Positions 36,197 through 46,100 of a stretch of 64,000 nt of DNA are shown in pieces (position 1 is the first letter of the stretch; each line of letters begins with the position of its first letter). The translations under genes and the position numbers were made by a program. The notes under the pieces were generated by a model. The model ran no database searches and was not told where the DNA came from. It worked only from the letters and a program-made list of their open reading frames with translations. The DNA is taken from positions 168,130 through 232,129 of the forward strand of contig NZ_JAENIL010000004.1 of the NCBI RefSeq assembly GCF_016595505.1. Reading direction: 5' to 3'. Source of the stretch: Pelagicoccus mobilis. Its GTDB lineage: Bacteria > Verrucomicrobiota > Verrucomicrobiia > Opitutales > Opitutaceae.

Positions 36197-38686
36197 CTAA
36201 TTATAGTTTCGTGTCACTTCAAACGCGGCAGGTTCTTCCGAGACAACCGTGATGCTCGCTCGCTGAGACTTCAACCCTTCACCGGAAACGACGAGGTCGA
36301 TCGCCCCTTCCACATCCCCTGCTTGAACAAACGCAACAAGCTTGCCCCTAAAGGCCTTTCGACTGGAAACCTTATGCGGATCCAGGTCCAGAATGTCTCC
36401 GTTTTCGACTCCGATCAGTCGACCTGGTCCTGAGATCGCAACTTCTACACGATTGTCAGCAAGCGGCACGCAATTCCCTTTTGCATCGCAGATTTCGATA
36501 TCAACACGCACGACATCTTTGCGATTTGCTCGCACAATCTCCTTATCGAGGGCAAGCGTGACGCTCTTAGCAGACTTCGCAGTACGCACAGATGTTACCG
36601 CAACAGTCTTTCCGTCTTTTCTGGATACAAGCCGAAGACTACCCGACTCGTACGGAACCATCCAAACCGTATCCTTTCGCTGGTCAACCGCTTGCACGCC
36701 TAGAGACTCTCCGTTCAAGAAAAGCTCAGCCGTATCGCCGTTCGTGTAGCCAACAACAGGAATTTCGATGCCTTCCTTACCTGGATGGGTCCAATGCGGC
36801 AAGATGTGGGCCATTGGCTCGTCGCTCCAAAGGCTCTGGTACAAATAGTAGTGATCTTTCGGAATTCCGGCCAAATCGATGATCCCGAAGTTAGCGGTCC
36901 GGGCGGGCCAACCAAACGACTCGCCAATGTAGTCGAATGCGGTCCAGCGGAAGTTTCCGGTGTAATAGTCATTGTCGAGAACTCGCATCCACTCATCCCT
37001 TACACCGATCCTCACAATGCTATTATCATAGCTTGAGTCATATTGCCGTGGCTCATCGACAAACACTTCCTCTTCGCTCAAATCAGGAATCTTGTAAACG
37101 CGGTCCTCGATCGAAGAGAATTTCTTTCCAATCTCCCAAGGAGCCGGATTGTCGCGAACACGGTACCAGGTCTTGGTACGATAGACGCCTCTAGTTTGTA
37201 GCGTATGTGTAATTTCAGTACCGATAATCGTTCGTTCCGGAAAATCCTTCCGATACTTTTCGAAGGTTCCGCGAAACTCGCCGTGGCCATTAAAACCGGC
37301 AATGTCAATGTGAGGACCTGCGTATCCACGCCCTTGGGTCACAGGACGTGTAGGATCCAAATCCTTAACAAAGTCCACTAGACGCTTTTGCCACTCCTTC
37401 GTGTACCCATGGACCTCATTTCCAATACTCCAAATAATGACACTCGGATGGTTCCGGTCCCGCTTGATGAAATCCTCTAAATCCCGCTCCCACCATTCGT
37501 CAAAGTAGTGCCCATAATCATGTGCGGCCTTTGGCTTCCCCCAACCATCGAAAGCCTCATCCATCACCAAAAAGCCCATCTCATCACACATATCGTAGAA
37601 CTCAGGGGCGAAGGGATTATGCGAGGTGCGAATCGCATTACAGCCCATATCCTTAAGTAGCTGTAAGCGCTGTCGCAATACATCGAACGGAACCGCAGCA
37701 CCCAATGGGCCCGCATCATGGTGCATGCACACTCCTTTTAGCTTTGTGGGAATACCGTTCAGTGAAAATCCCATGTCTGCGTGAAACTCGAAATCTCTGA
37801 TTCCGAAACGCGTTTCGTACGCATCGCGCTGCTTTCCTTTCTCGATTATTCTCGTTTCCGCAACGTAAAGAGCAGGTGAATCGGGCGACCACAAATCTGG
37901 CTTTTTTAACTCAACACGAGGATCGAGCACCTTGCGCTCACCTGACTGAAGTTTCACTTGCTCTGAGGAACTAGCGACGAGAGTTCCAGACGGACTGAAG
38001 ACGTTTGTCTCAACAGTGAGCTTTCTCGTTTTTTCAGATTCGTTTCGAATCGAGGTTTCAACTGTTACAGTGCGAATGCCCGTTTTCTCACTACGCTCAC
38101 TCGTAATGTAATGCCCCCATTTTTCCACGCGAACGGGATCCGTAATCGTCAGTCTCGTAGAGCGGTAGATTCCAGACCCCGTATACCAACGCCCACTTGG
38201 CACCTTCTTGTTGTCAACGCGAACCGCAATCACATTCTGCCCGGGCTTCAAGTAGGGAGTAAGATCGTATCCAAAACTGATGTACCCATAGGGACGCTTC
38301 CCAAGGTGCTTGCCGTTGATCCAAACATCGCTGTTCATGTAAACGCCGTCGAACTCTATCGAAACGAGTTTCCCATCCCACTCCGAATCGTAATCGAAAG
38401 TCTTTCGATACCAGCCAATACCAGCTGGCAAAAAGCCCATCGCAATTCCGCCCGGATGAGATTCATCATACTCCCCTTCAATCGACCAATCGTGCGGTAG
38501 GTCCAACAAACGCCATCGGTTGTCCGAGTACCCAGCAGTGTTCACTTGTTCATGATCGCCTAATGCAAATCGCCAATCGAAATCGAACACTTGAACCTCG
38601 CGAGCCAGTCCTGATGAGAACAACATCACAAACAGCACCGAGTATCCTATTTTTAAATACTTTAAGAATTTCATAGTTTCATTCAA
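36197..38686 (-). CDS. GH2 beta-glycosidase B
   Basis: Secreted family GH2 enzyme of 829 residues, beta-galactosidase-like. A signal peptide (about 8-28; a second ATG four codons in is also possible) is followed by the N-terminal sandwich with LPHDWSIEG and GIGWYRK (about 30-185). The Ig-like domain (about 190-300) and TIM barrel come next, with acid/base Glu424 in IGNE and nucleophile Glu491 in IGTEITH. A DUF4982-like domain (about 625-690) and a C-terminal sandwich (about 700-810, VRANRKDVVRV ... GPGRLIGVENGD) complete it. It is 25 bases after the clan GH-A gene and 14 before sulfatase E. It probably acts as an exo-beta-galactosidase on desulfated ends; activity on other beta-sugars is possible because GH2 is broad. 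Confidence 0.92.
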   Translation of the reverse strand: MNETMKFLKYLKIGYSVLFVMLFSSGLAREVQVFDFDWRFALGDHEQVNTAGYSDNRWRLLDLPHDWSIEGEYDESHPGGIAMGFLPAGIGWYRKTFDYDSEWDGKLVSIEFDGVYMNSDVWINGKHLGKRPYGYISFGYDLTPYLKPGQNVIAVRVDNKKVPSGRWYTGSGIYRSTRLTITDPVRVEKWGHYITSERSEKTGIRTVTVETSIRNESEKTRKLTVETNVFSPSGTLVASSSEQVKLQSGERKVLDPRVELKKPDLWSPDSPALYVAETRIIEKGKQRDAYETRFGIRDFEFHADMGFSLNGIPTKLKGVCMHHDAGPLGAAVPFDVLRQRLQLLKDMGCNAIRTSHNPFAPEFYDMCDEMGFLVMDEAFDGWGKPKAAHDYGHYFDEWWERDLEDFIKRDRNHPSVIIWSIGNEVHGYTKEWQKRLVDFVKDLDPTRPVTQGRGYAGPHIDIAGFNGHGEFRGTFEKYRKDFPERTIIGTEITHTLQTRGVYRTKTWYRVRDNPAPWEIGKKFSSIEDRVYKIPDLSEEEVFVDEPRQYDSSYDNSIVRIGVRDEWMRVLDNDYYTGNFRWTAFDYIGESFGWPARTANFGIIDLAGIPKDHYYLYQSLWSDEPMAHILPHWTHPGKEGIEIPVVGYTNGDTAELFLNGESLGVQAVDQRKDTVWMVPYESGSLRLVSRKDGKTVAVTSVRTAKSAKSVTLALDKEIVRANRKDVVRVDIEICDAKGNCVPLADNRVEVAISGPGRLIGVENGDILDLDPHKVSSRKAFRGKLVAFVQAGDVEGAIDLVVSGEGLKSQRASITVVSEEPAAFEVTRNYN

Positions 38687-38711
38687 AATCGTTCGTTTTC
38701 TAAATCATCCC

Positions 38712-40955
38712 TCAAGGCTTCACTTCTATACGAAAGAAAGAAGTGTCTCGTTCCAATTCAGCTGCCGACGACATGCCTCCGGGCATTCCCGATACCGGTT
38801 CCGCAACAGCTTCCCAATCGTTTGGCGTGAGAGTCGAAGACTTCATTAAGCCATATTCCCTACCAGTCTCTCCGAGCCACTTGAATACCATCCCCTCAGC
38901 CTCACCTGGAAGACTGGCGCCTGTGATCGCTATATTGTCTAAGCCTCCCGAAGCCGACTCCCCGCCTGGCGTTGAATTAGAGACTACGAGCCGGAAAACA
39001 GCTCTCTCGCCATGCGCCAGGACTCGATCGCTAAGGCTTTCGAAGGACCAATCAAAATCGTAAAAGTCGCCGGCCTTCTTTCCCAAGTTCGGAAGGCCCT
39101 CAAAGCTTAACAATTCTGTCCCCCTAGGAAGGTTCGACAGATCCCCGTCAACATATTCGAGAAAAACATCCTTTGGCGAAGCCAACCACCATGGAGCATA
39201 ATCGAAATGAACCTCATCCAATCGTAGAGGCGCACCGGAGTCGTTCACGACTTCGAAGCTGATATAATTCTGCCCTTCGGACATTCGCACGGAAAAGACG
39301 CCTAAATCCGTATTAGCTCCATCGATACTTTCTCCGTAGTTTCCATCGGTTGATCCCGCTGTACCATCAATCTTAAAATAGCGCCCACCCAGCCATGCCT
39401 CAACTCCCGGTACAGACCGATCTGGAGCGCCTGCCGATTTCTCCCACGCAGCAATGACTCCGTTTGGAACTGCAACCGATAACTCAGCCTTCAGATCTGG
39501 AACAAGCGGTTCCTCGACCGCAGCGTAGCCCAGCCCTATCATATTTACCGAGTTGGCCTTAAGCGTCGTTTTCAATGTCGAATCCACTTCCCACAAACCG
39601 ATCCGTTCCAAGGCGCCCAATCCCTTCCCTCCATCGTGAAAGCGCCAAGCTTCGGAAACATCTGCCAAACCGTAGCCATCAAGATCAAAGGAAACAGCTT
39701 CATCCGTATCGTTCTTGTTTAACAAGTAGATTAACAGCTCTCCTGACTCCCCTTCCAACGCAACGACATGGATGCCCTCCTTGCTTGAATCAGTATCCAC
39801 CACACTTTTTCCAGCCGCCTTCGAATACAGCCACATCCAAAGCACCGTCGCATTGGCTTTTCCCTTGTGCACGACATGCTTGTCGTTACTCGAATCTACC
39901 GAAGGGACCCCAAATGCCCAAAGCATTCCGATGTCCAATCCTCCTTTGATGAACTGCATCTGCATCTCGGACTGCATCAGAGCGGTACGAAATTTGTTGT
40001 GGTTCGTATCCGTCTCCCAAGGACCGGGAGCGATATTCCATTCCATGATGGCAAGTCGGATATGGGGATACCCTTCGTCGACGAAATACTTGTTGGCCGC
40101 TTCTACTGAGTCTTCGTAAGTCTCGCTGCCCTTGCGTGTCATCGGCCTCTGGGACTTCCAAATATCCCAACTTGCAGTCGCCCACTGCCAGTAATAATGC
40201 ACATCCACAAAGTCGATATTGTGTCCCGCGATGGGCAGCATCTCTTGCATGTGATGCCTAAAGCTCGGTCCCGTAACGTCGTTGTGCGCGTTCGCTATAA
40301 GCTTCGCGTCCGGGTAAGTCTCCTTAACTGCAGCGGCATACAAATTGAAAGAATGCGCGTAGCTGGCCGCATCCCACGACTGACCGTCATTATTGTCATC
40401 GCGGTTGTAGTTGTTGCCCTCCTGAAAACTCTCATTGTCGAAGTAGATGTACTTCACATCATAGCCCTTCGACTTGCAGTAGATCATCAGCTGTCGAGCT
40501 TCCTCGACGCCTTCAGCCTCGCGATCCCACTCCTTACCCGAGCTCATGTTCACGCCAAGCATGATTTCGGAACCCGTCTTATCAATAAGAGCCAAGTACT
40601 CGTCCAAATCCATATAGTTCGAAGCAGGTTGGTCTTTCAGCTCTCGGTCATAGTCCGGGTCCCAATGATCCAACCATCCTTGCCCGTTTAAATCATCCCA
40701 ATGGTAAAAAGTAACCAAAGTCCCGCCCGGCCAACGCAAAGCCCCAAAGCCGATATCCTTCATGATATGGGCGACTTCCTCGCTTCCATAAACGGAATCA
40801 GCATTCCAAGAATAGATTAACCCCGTTCCAAGAACCATGTCCGTAATCGGATGTTCCTGCGTATCAACATCGATAGATACAGACGTATCCGCGATCAAGA
40901 TACCAAACGGAATCAAGCAGAAAGCGAACAATCGGATTGTGGCACTTAACCTCAT
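38712..40955 (-). CDS. Clan GH-A glycoside hydrolase, paralogue 1, with extra C-terminal domains
   Basis: Secreted protein of 747 residues. After a signal peptide (about 1-22) a TIM barrel carries RWPGGTLVTFYHW, acid/base Glu175 in FDNES and nucleophile Glu305 in AIMEWNIAPG, consistent with a retaining clan GH-A enzyme related to GH51/GH39-type families. A beta-domain follows (about 395-485), then a sandwich of unknown role (about 495-680). A C-terminal module (684-747) has GREYGL, DWEAV and a final FFRIEV, a pattern also found at the end of the beta-helix protein at 58996. It overlaps the upstream small gene by ATGA (40952-40955) and is followed by GH2 B. It is a paralogue of 32896-34404. 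Exact family and substrate are undetermined. Confidence 0.82.
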   Translation of the reverse strand: MRLSATIRLFAFCLIPFGILIADTSVSIDVDTQEHPITDMVLGTGLIYSWNADSVYGSEEVAHIMKDIGFGALRWPGGTLVTFYHWDDLNGQGWLDHWDPDYDRELKDQPASNYMDLDEYLALIDKTGSEIMLGVNMSSGKEWDREAEGVEEARQLMIYCKSKGYDVKYIYFDNESFQEGNNYNRDDNNDGQSWDAASYAHSFNLYAAAVKETYPDAKLIANAHNDVTGPSFRHHMQEMLPIAGHNIDFVDVHYYWQWATASWDIWKSQRPMTRKGSETYEDSVEAANKYFVDEGYPHIRLAIMEWNIAPGPWETDTNHNKFRTALMQSEMQMQFIKGGLDIGMLWAFGVPSVDSSNDKHVVHKGKANATVLWMWLYSKAAGKSVVDTDSSKEGIHVVALEGESGELLIYLLNKNDTDEAVSFDLDGYGLADVSEAWRFHDGGKGLGALERIGLWEVDSTLKTTLKANSVNMIGLGYAAVEEPLVPDLKAELSVAVPNGVIAAWEKSAGAPDRSVPGVEAWLGGRYFKIDGTAGSTDGNYGESIDGANTDLGVFSVRMSEGQNYISFEVVNDSGAPLRLDEVHFDYAPWWLASPKDVFLEYVDGDLSNLPRGTELLSFEGLPNLGKKAGDFYDFDWSFESLSDRVLAHGERAVFRLVVSNSTPGGESASGGLDNIAITGASLPGEAEGMVFKWLGETGREYGLMKSSTLTPNDWEAVAEPVSGMPGGMSSAAELERDTSFFRIEVKP

Positions 40956-41185
40956 TTCAATTCCGATGCGATTCTGAAGCCGACAGAGCTACCACTCCCA
41001 TTCGCCGGATCATCAATTCTCTCTTTAGTACTACACCGGTCTCTGTGCATATTCCAGCCCCTCTCGAGATTAGAACTTCCACTAAAAGACACAGACAAGT
41101 CGCAGGCCGACAAAAACGCTAAGGCCAAAAGCGTAAAAGCTTCCGCACTCTTGTTGAGAGTATGACTGTCGCGAACTGATTGCAT
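40952..41185 (-). pseudogene. Short remnant resembling the C-terminus of a formylglycine-generating enzyme
   Basis: This 77-codon frame starts with a signal-like stretch ending in a lipobox (AFTLLALAFLSACD). The second half reads LERGWN, MHRDRC, R-I-D-D-P-A-N and SSVGFRIA. That order (R-G-x-W-N, R...C, R..DP.N, GFR.A) matches the C-terminal segment of FGE/SUMF1-type proteins, while the roughly 200 residues that normally precede it are missing. I read it as an internal-deletion remnant that kept its frame. It cannot be an active sulfatase maturase. It sits 27 bases after the RbsD-like gene and its stop overlaps the next start as ATGA, so translation through it may still serve the downstream glycosidase. 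The alternative is a genuine small lipoprotein that resembles FGE by chance. Confidence 0.6.
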
Positions 41186-41212
41186 ACGAAATAAGCGGAC
41201 TGCGCTCCGCGG

Positions 41213-41734
41213 CTACTTTTCCATCGCCTTTCTCAATGCATCTTCCGCTTCACTGCTCCAGTAACCACAGTCGAGCCGCATAAAAACCGATGTGTATGGA
41301 AGCGTTAGATCCGTCTTGATTAAAACGACCCGAAACGTTTCGCCAGCAGCATCGAGTTCGTTGATGATATCCATGTGTGGTAAGGTTTCGACAGTTGCAC
41401 CGTCCAAGGCGGCATTTAGTCGCTTTCGAAAATCACCGATTCCCGGGGCGTGTGTCTCATCGACATAATTCAGTTCGGTGTCGGTGAAAATGACAGGACG
41501 TACGTGCGTTTGTTTTGAAACACTTCCCAACACCTCCTTCACGACCTCAACGTGATCTCCTCCTGCATAGACTGTATAAATGCCAGGTGCAGTTTGCAAT
41601 GGGTACGCCGAATCAGCGACAACGACCCAGTTGCGATGTCCTAACAAAGGTAGTTCATCCTCGAGTCGCTCTTTCCATTCCGAAGCGTTAACCATCCCGG
41701 CAAGGAGGAGAAAAATACATAATCCGATTTTCAT
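41213..41734 (-). CDS. Secreted RbsD/FucU-like sugar mutarotase candidate
   Basis: Protein of 173 residues with a signal peptide (MKIGLCIFLLLAGMVNA). The mature part begins with LLGHRNWVVVADSAYP, like the GH.....(A/S)D..(F/Y)P signature of RbsD/FucU proteins; His33 matches their active-site His. It ends with DIINELDAAGETFRVVLIKT and then LPYTSVFMRLDCGYW, similar in order to the C-terminal half of that family. Known members interconvert pyranose/furanose or anomeric forms of ribose or fucose in the cytoplasm; the signal peptide would place this one in the periplasm. Its start overlaps the sulfatase F stop (TAATG), so the two are translationally coupled. A role in equilibrating fucose released by GH29/GH95 before uptake is inference. 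The family match is by eye and moderate. Confidence 0.6.
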   Translation of the reverse strand: MKIGLCIFLLLAGMVNASEWKERLEDELPLLGHRNWVVVADSAYPLQTAPGIYTVYAGGDHVEVVKEVLGSVSKQTHVRPVIFTDTELNYVDETHAPGIGDFRKRLNAALDGATVETLPHMDIINELDAAGETFRVVLIKTDLTLPYTSVFMRLDCGYWSSEAEDALRKAMEK

Positions 41735-43173
41735 TACAGCTTCTCTCCTTTCCGAGAGGCAGCCCAGTCCTTGTATTCAAGAATCCCAGGCCGTTTCGGA
41801 GCGCTGTCGTAGAATCGAGCTGCGCTTCCAATCCGATCACAATCGCCAAGTTCAGAACGAGCGGATTCAACCTGCCGCAACAAGCGGTCAACAACTTCCG
41901 GATACATGCTAGCGACATTCGTCGTTTCCCCAATATCCGATTCCAAATCATAGAGTTCAATCTCCTTAACCGCATCGATAGAGAGCCGTCTCCACTTCAT
42001 CCACTTCGGCTTCGCGACGCGGGGAAGCACCAACTTCCATTTAGCATCACGAACAGCATGCAACTGCGTGTAACAGTAGTAATAGAAATACTTGTGCGGA
42101 GATTCCACAACTGTACCAGTCAGTAACGGAGTCAGATCTTTGCCATCTATCCGCAACTCCCCAGGCAGATCAGATCCAGACAATGCTGAGAAAGTAGGCA
42201 ACAGATCCATAAGCGTTATCAAGGCATCCGAGGTTTGTCCGGCTTGAATTATATTCGGCCACCGAATGATGCACGGCACTCTTGAACCGCCTTCCCACGA
42301 CATCGCTTTAGCGCCACGTAGTGGGTCTGCACTGCCCGCATGATCGCCAATCTTTTCATGGATCCACGGCCCGTTATCCGAGACGAAAACCAGCACTGTG
42401 TTCTCATCCAAATCCAGTTCCTCAAGCGTATTGAGGATCTGACCAAGGCTCCAGTCCAGCTCCTCAATTACGTCCCCATAGAGCCCTCCTGCTGACTTGC
42501 CTCGAAACTTGTCCGACACGCCCAGTGGAGTGTGCGGCATATTGTGAGCGAGGTAGAGGAAGAACGGCTTGTCCTGGTTTTCGGTAATGAACCGTATCGA
42601 CTCTTCAGTATACATCGTCGTCAACTGATTCATTTCCTCCTGCTCTACCGTTTCGATGAAAACTTCTCGATTACGCATGACCGAAGTCCGTAACTTGGTA
42701 TCCGTAATCAGTTTGGTATTACCGTTGTACTTAGGAGTACCAAAGAAATAGTCGAAGCCTTGGCTTAGGGGATCTCCTTGCGTTTTCGTTTCGCCCGCAT
42801 GCCATTTCCCGATAATCGCGGACGTGTATCCAACTTCTCGCAACACTTCTGGTATCATCAACTCCTTGGTATGCGGGATCGTGTGAAGCCCCTTTGTATT
42901 ACCCGGTTCGCCAATACGGATCGGATAACTCCCCGTCATCAAAGCCGAACGACTGGGGCCGCATAGAGGAGCAGCCGAGTAGGCGCTGGTGAATCGCACC
43001 CCCTCTTCTGCCAGGCGGTCGAAGTTCGGGGTTTTCAGGTTCGGCGCCCCATAGCAACCAACATCGTTGTACCCCTGATCATCCGTCAGGAAGACAATGA
43101 AGTTCGGCTGTCCCGCATAGAGTACGGGCAGCAAAACAAGAGATAGTAGAAGCTGAAAAATCCGTTTCATCAT
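41734..43173 (-). CDS. Sulfatase F (family S1, FGly-type)
   Basis: Secreted sulfatase of 479 residues. Signal peptide about 1-20. The metal-site motif is FLTDDQGYNDVGCYG (28-42), and the formylglycine motif is C-G-P-S-R with Cys71, then SALMTGSYPIRIG. VFVSDNGPWI, the SRVPCIIRWPN segment and DAKWKLVLPR complete the family pattern. DDQGYNDVGCYG with TGxYPxRxG is the N-acetylgalactosamine/arylsulfatase A-like style. Its start overlaps the GH116 stop by four bases (ATGA, 43170-43173), and its stop overlaps the RbsD-like start, so it lies in the middle of a tightly coupled block. A second ATG directly follows the first. Confidence 0.93.
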   Translation of the reverse strand: MMKRIFQLLLSLVLLPVLYAGQPNFIVFLTDDQGYNDVGCYGAPNLKTPNFDRLAEEGVRFTSAYSAAPLCGPSRSALMTGSYPIRIGEPGNTKGLHTIPHTKELMIPEVLREVGYTSAIIGKWHAGETKTQGDPLSQGFDYFFGTPKYNGNTKLITDTKLRTSVMRNREVFIETVEQEEMNQLTTMYTEESIRFITENQDKPFFLYLAHNMPHTPLGVSDKFRGKSAGGLYGDVIEELDWSLGQILNTLEELDLDENTVLVFVSDNGPWIHEKIGDHAGSADPLRGAKAMSWEGGSRVPCIIRWPNIIQAGQTSDALITLMDLLPTFSALSGSDLPGELRIDGKDLTPLLTGTVVESPHKYFYYYCYTQLHAVRDAKWKLVLPRVAKPKWMKWRRLSIDAVKEIELYDLESDIGETTNVASMYPEVVDRLLRQVESARSELGDCDRIGSAARFYDSAPKRPGILEYKDWAASRKGEKL

Positions 43174-46100
43174 GATACCTTATCTGACTTGAACAAAATG
43201 TTCAATCGCTGCCCTTCCTTCAGCTCTACATCTCTACTCAAACTTAACACGGTACGCCCTTCTTTTATCTCCGTACTGCATGGGACATCTATTCCGTTCA
43301 GCGAAACGCTAGCAGTGCCAGCCTTGGCGCCTTCCGGCAGGCGGAGAGTCACAGTACGAACGTCCAATACACCGTGCTCCACTACGAGTTCCGCATTCAT
43401 CGCGTCACCATTCTGCTGTTGGCGATAGCTGCCCCAGCCTTCCGCCGAGGTAAAAGGCGCTTTGAAATCCTCTGGGGATACACGTGGATCAAATCCAATT
43501 TGCTTGTCGGGACCATGGTATTCAAAGCCACAGGCCGCAAGAAAGACTCCGTAACTTGCCGCCGCTCGTGCATAGTGGTCCGAACACTCGATCTCGTTGT
43601 AGGGGTTTCGCTTGGAGGGATTGTAGCGATCGTGGATGGTGCGTGTAATCGCTAATCCTTTCTGTATAAGATCAGGCTCGCCCTCGAAAACCATATGCGA
43701 AGCGACTTGGTACTCGAACCCGCTCATGCATTCGTTGAAGTACATCGCCGACCATGCGTACTTCGCGTTTACACCGAGAGCTCGAGTGTAATCCCAATCA
43801 GGATACGGGAAGGTGCACATCAGCAAACCACCTTCCCCCGGAACCGCATACCAACGTCCCGGCTTGTTTTCCAAACGCCATTGGCTAACATCGGTAAGAA
43901 AGTTGTGATCCCAGAGTTTCCGCAACGCGCTATGAGCTTCCTTAGCGGGCAACACGCGATCAAGCCCCACCTGAAACGCCCAGCTCTGTCCAAAAACCTG
44001 ATCAATATGGCAACCCGTACCCGAGTTGACACTAGCCGGGTGACTCGGATCCACACGGTTGATGAAGTATCCACGTTTCGGATCAAACAGTCGCTCTACA
44101 ACGTTGAGTGATCCTCGTTCAACCAGTTGGCGACACTCGTCCGCGAATTCATCATCTCTCATTTCGTGCGCCAACGCCTCTCCGGCCTTTACTGCAGCCA
44201 GATAGTGTCCGCTGAGCCAAGCCACCTCCCCGTACCAAGCGGAATCGAGCGTATTGTGTTGGGGTCCATCCAAAATTCCGTCGGAGTCCGTATCATGATG
44301 CATGAGCCCCTCTAATGCGAATTTGCACTTTGGCCAAACCCGCTTGAGGAAGTCTGAATTTGGCGACATCTGATGTTCCCGCAAAGTACGTAGCACAATG
44401 CCTGCCTGTCCGTCCACAGCAGACGCGTTGTTTACTCCCCGGAAATCGATCATTCCCGTTTCCAGATCCTGAGCGTATCCAAAATCCGTGACTTCTCTCA
44501 GGTTTCGCTCTAGCGAAGGAAACAAACGTCCAACCCCTTGGGCATATCCCCAGACGTGCGTACATGTGCCAGCACAGGCCCCGACACCTTCCCAGGCCCA
44601 AAACTGACCGTCGTCAAAGATCCAACTATTAGCCGTCTGAAGCGTATTCGTCGTCAGCAACGTGCGATCCATGAACCACTCTGGCAGAGTCGAATCGTAC
44701 CATACCCTTGTCCACTTTTCCGTGTTGCCCTTTAGACGGGCAAAATTCTTTGCCGTATACAGAGCAACCGATTCGGCATCTACAAAACGCGTCGAGTAAT
44801 AGTTTTTCTCGTCCGGAAATCCCCATAGTTTGTAGATATTGGGAAAATTCCAACTGATCGTAAACGTGACCGTCTTGGATTCGCCGGGTTGAAGAAGCAC
44901 TTCACTCTCCCACCCTGGGATGCCATCATATTCGATCGCGGAAGCGGAGGCATCCATGACAGCGAGAGCCATTGACCCGAAATCGCCCGCTTCGGCGAAA
45001 CTCAACTCCGCATCGGGTTCCGTATCCGAAAAAATGATATGATCGACTCCGATGTTCCCCCAGCTTCCTGAGGCACTATCTATTACTTCGATATGAGCTT
45101 TGCGTCCCTGCCACTCTCTTAAGTCGAAAATAGCTGCCTCCATGGCATTGGATTCCTTACCGGTCGCGCTTCGCACCGTCTCGCCATCTACGATAAGGTT
45201 CAAGCAAAGCCGTTTCTCATCCATTCCCCCTCCGATCAGAAAGTGGAGATAGTCACGATCGATCGTAAATGTCGGGCTGATTAGCTTCCCAAGCGACTCG
45301 TCCTTTTCGGCAAGCGTCTTGCCTGGAGCGGAAGCGTGCGAATTAGCAGTCCGTTCTCCTTCCAACTTGAGACCTCCCATATAGTCGGGGACGTTGTGCT
45401 TATGAACTGGAAGCGTACCAAAGGCGTCTCCTTCGACTTTCCACGTCCCATAGGAGTTTACCCCTTCAAAACTCTCGAAAACGATGTCCGGACGTTTATC
45501 CGAAGCCTTTCTCCCTTTCGGAAGTACAGCACTGTGCTGCAGCAATCTTAGCTCCGAATGTTCCGAAAACTCACTCTTGAGCTCTACGCCATGCGATTTT
45601 CGGGTATGCAGCCCAACCGCGTTTTCGAGCCACCCCGAAAGGGCAGCCGTCACTGGTTGTGAGGACGTGTTGCGCAGCGTGTACTCCATCACAGTGACCG
45701 GTAGAGCGGAGTCGTCTAATTCCAGCGGCGTGAAGGGCGAAAATGCGCGTAGCGAAACATCTACCGGCGTCTTAGGATCGCGATAGCTGACGGTTCCGAT
45801 TGGCCAGTCGCCACGAAACTCAACTTCCGCCCAGTGCTTCTCTTCGAAACGCTGGAGCCGATCGCCAATTCTCAAGCCGAAGCCTTGTTCGAAACCACCA
45901 GGATCACGCTCTGGCGTAGGAGGAGAGATATAGTTGGCCCCATCTCGCTCCTTCAACAAAGCCCCCTTGTGCTGCGATTGATAGCGTACTTCAAGCTCCG
46001 GCGGAAGCTCCGCCTTATTGGCAACCACACCTTCATGAAACTGATTGAAGATATCCCAGACGAAGAGACGACCGTCCCCGCCTAAATAGACCGTACCACA

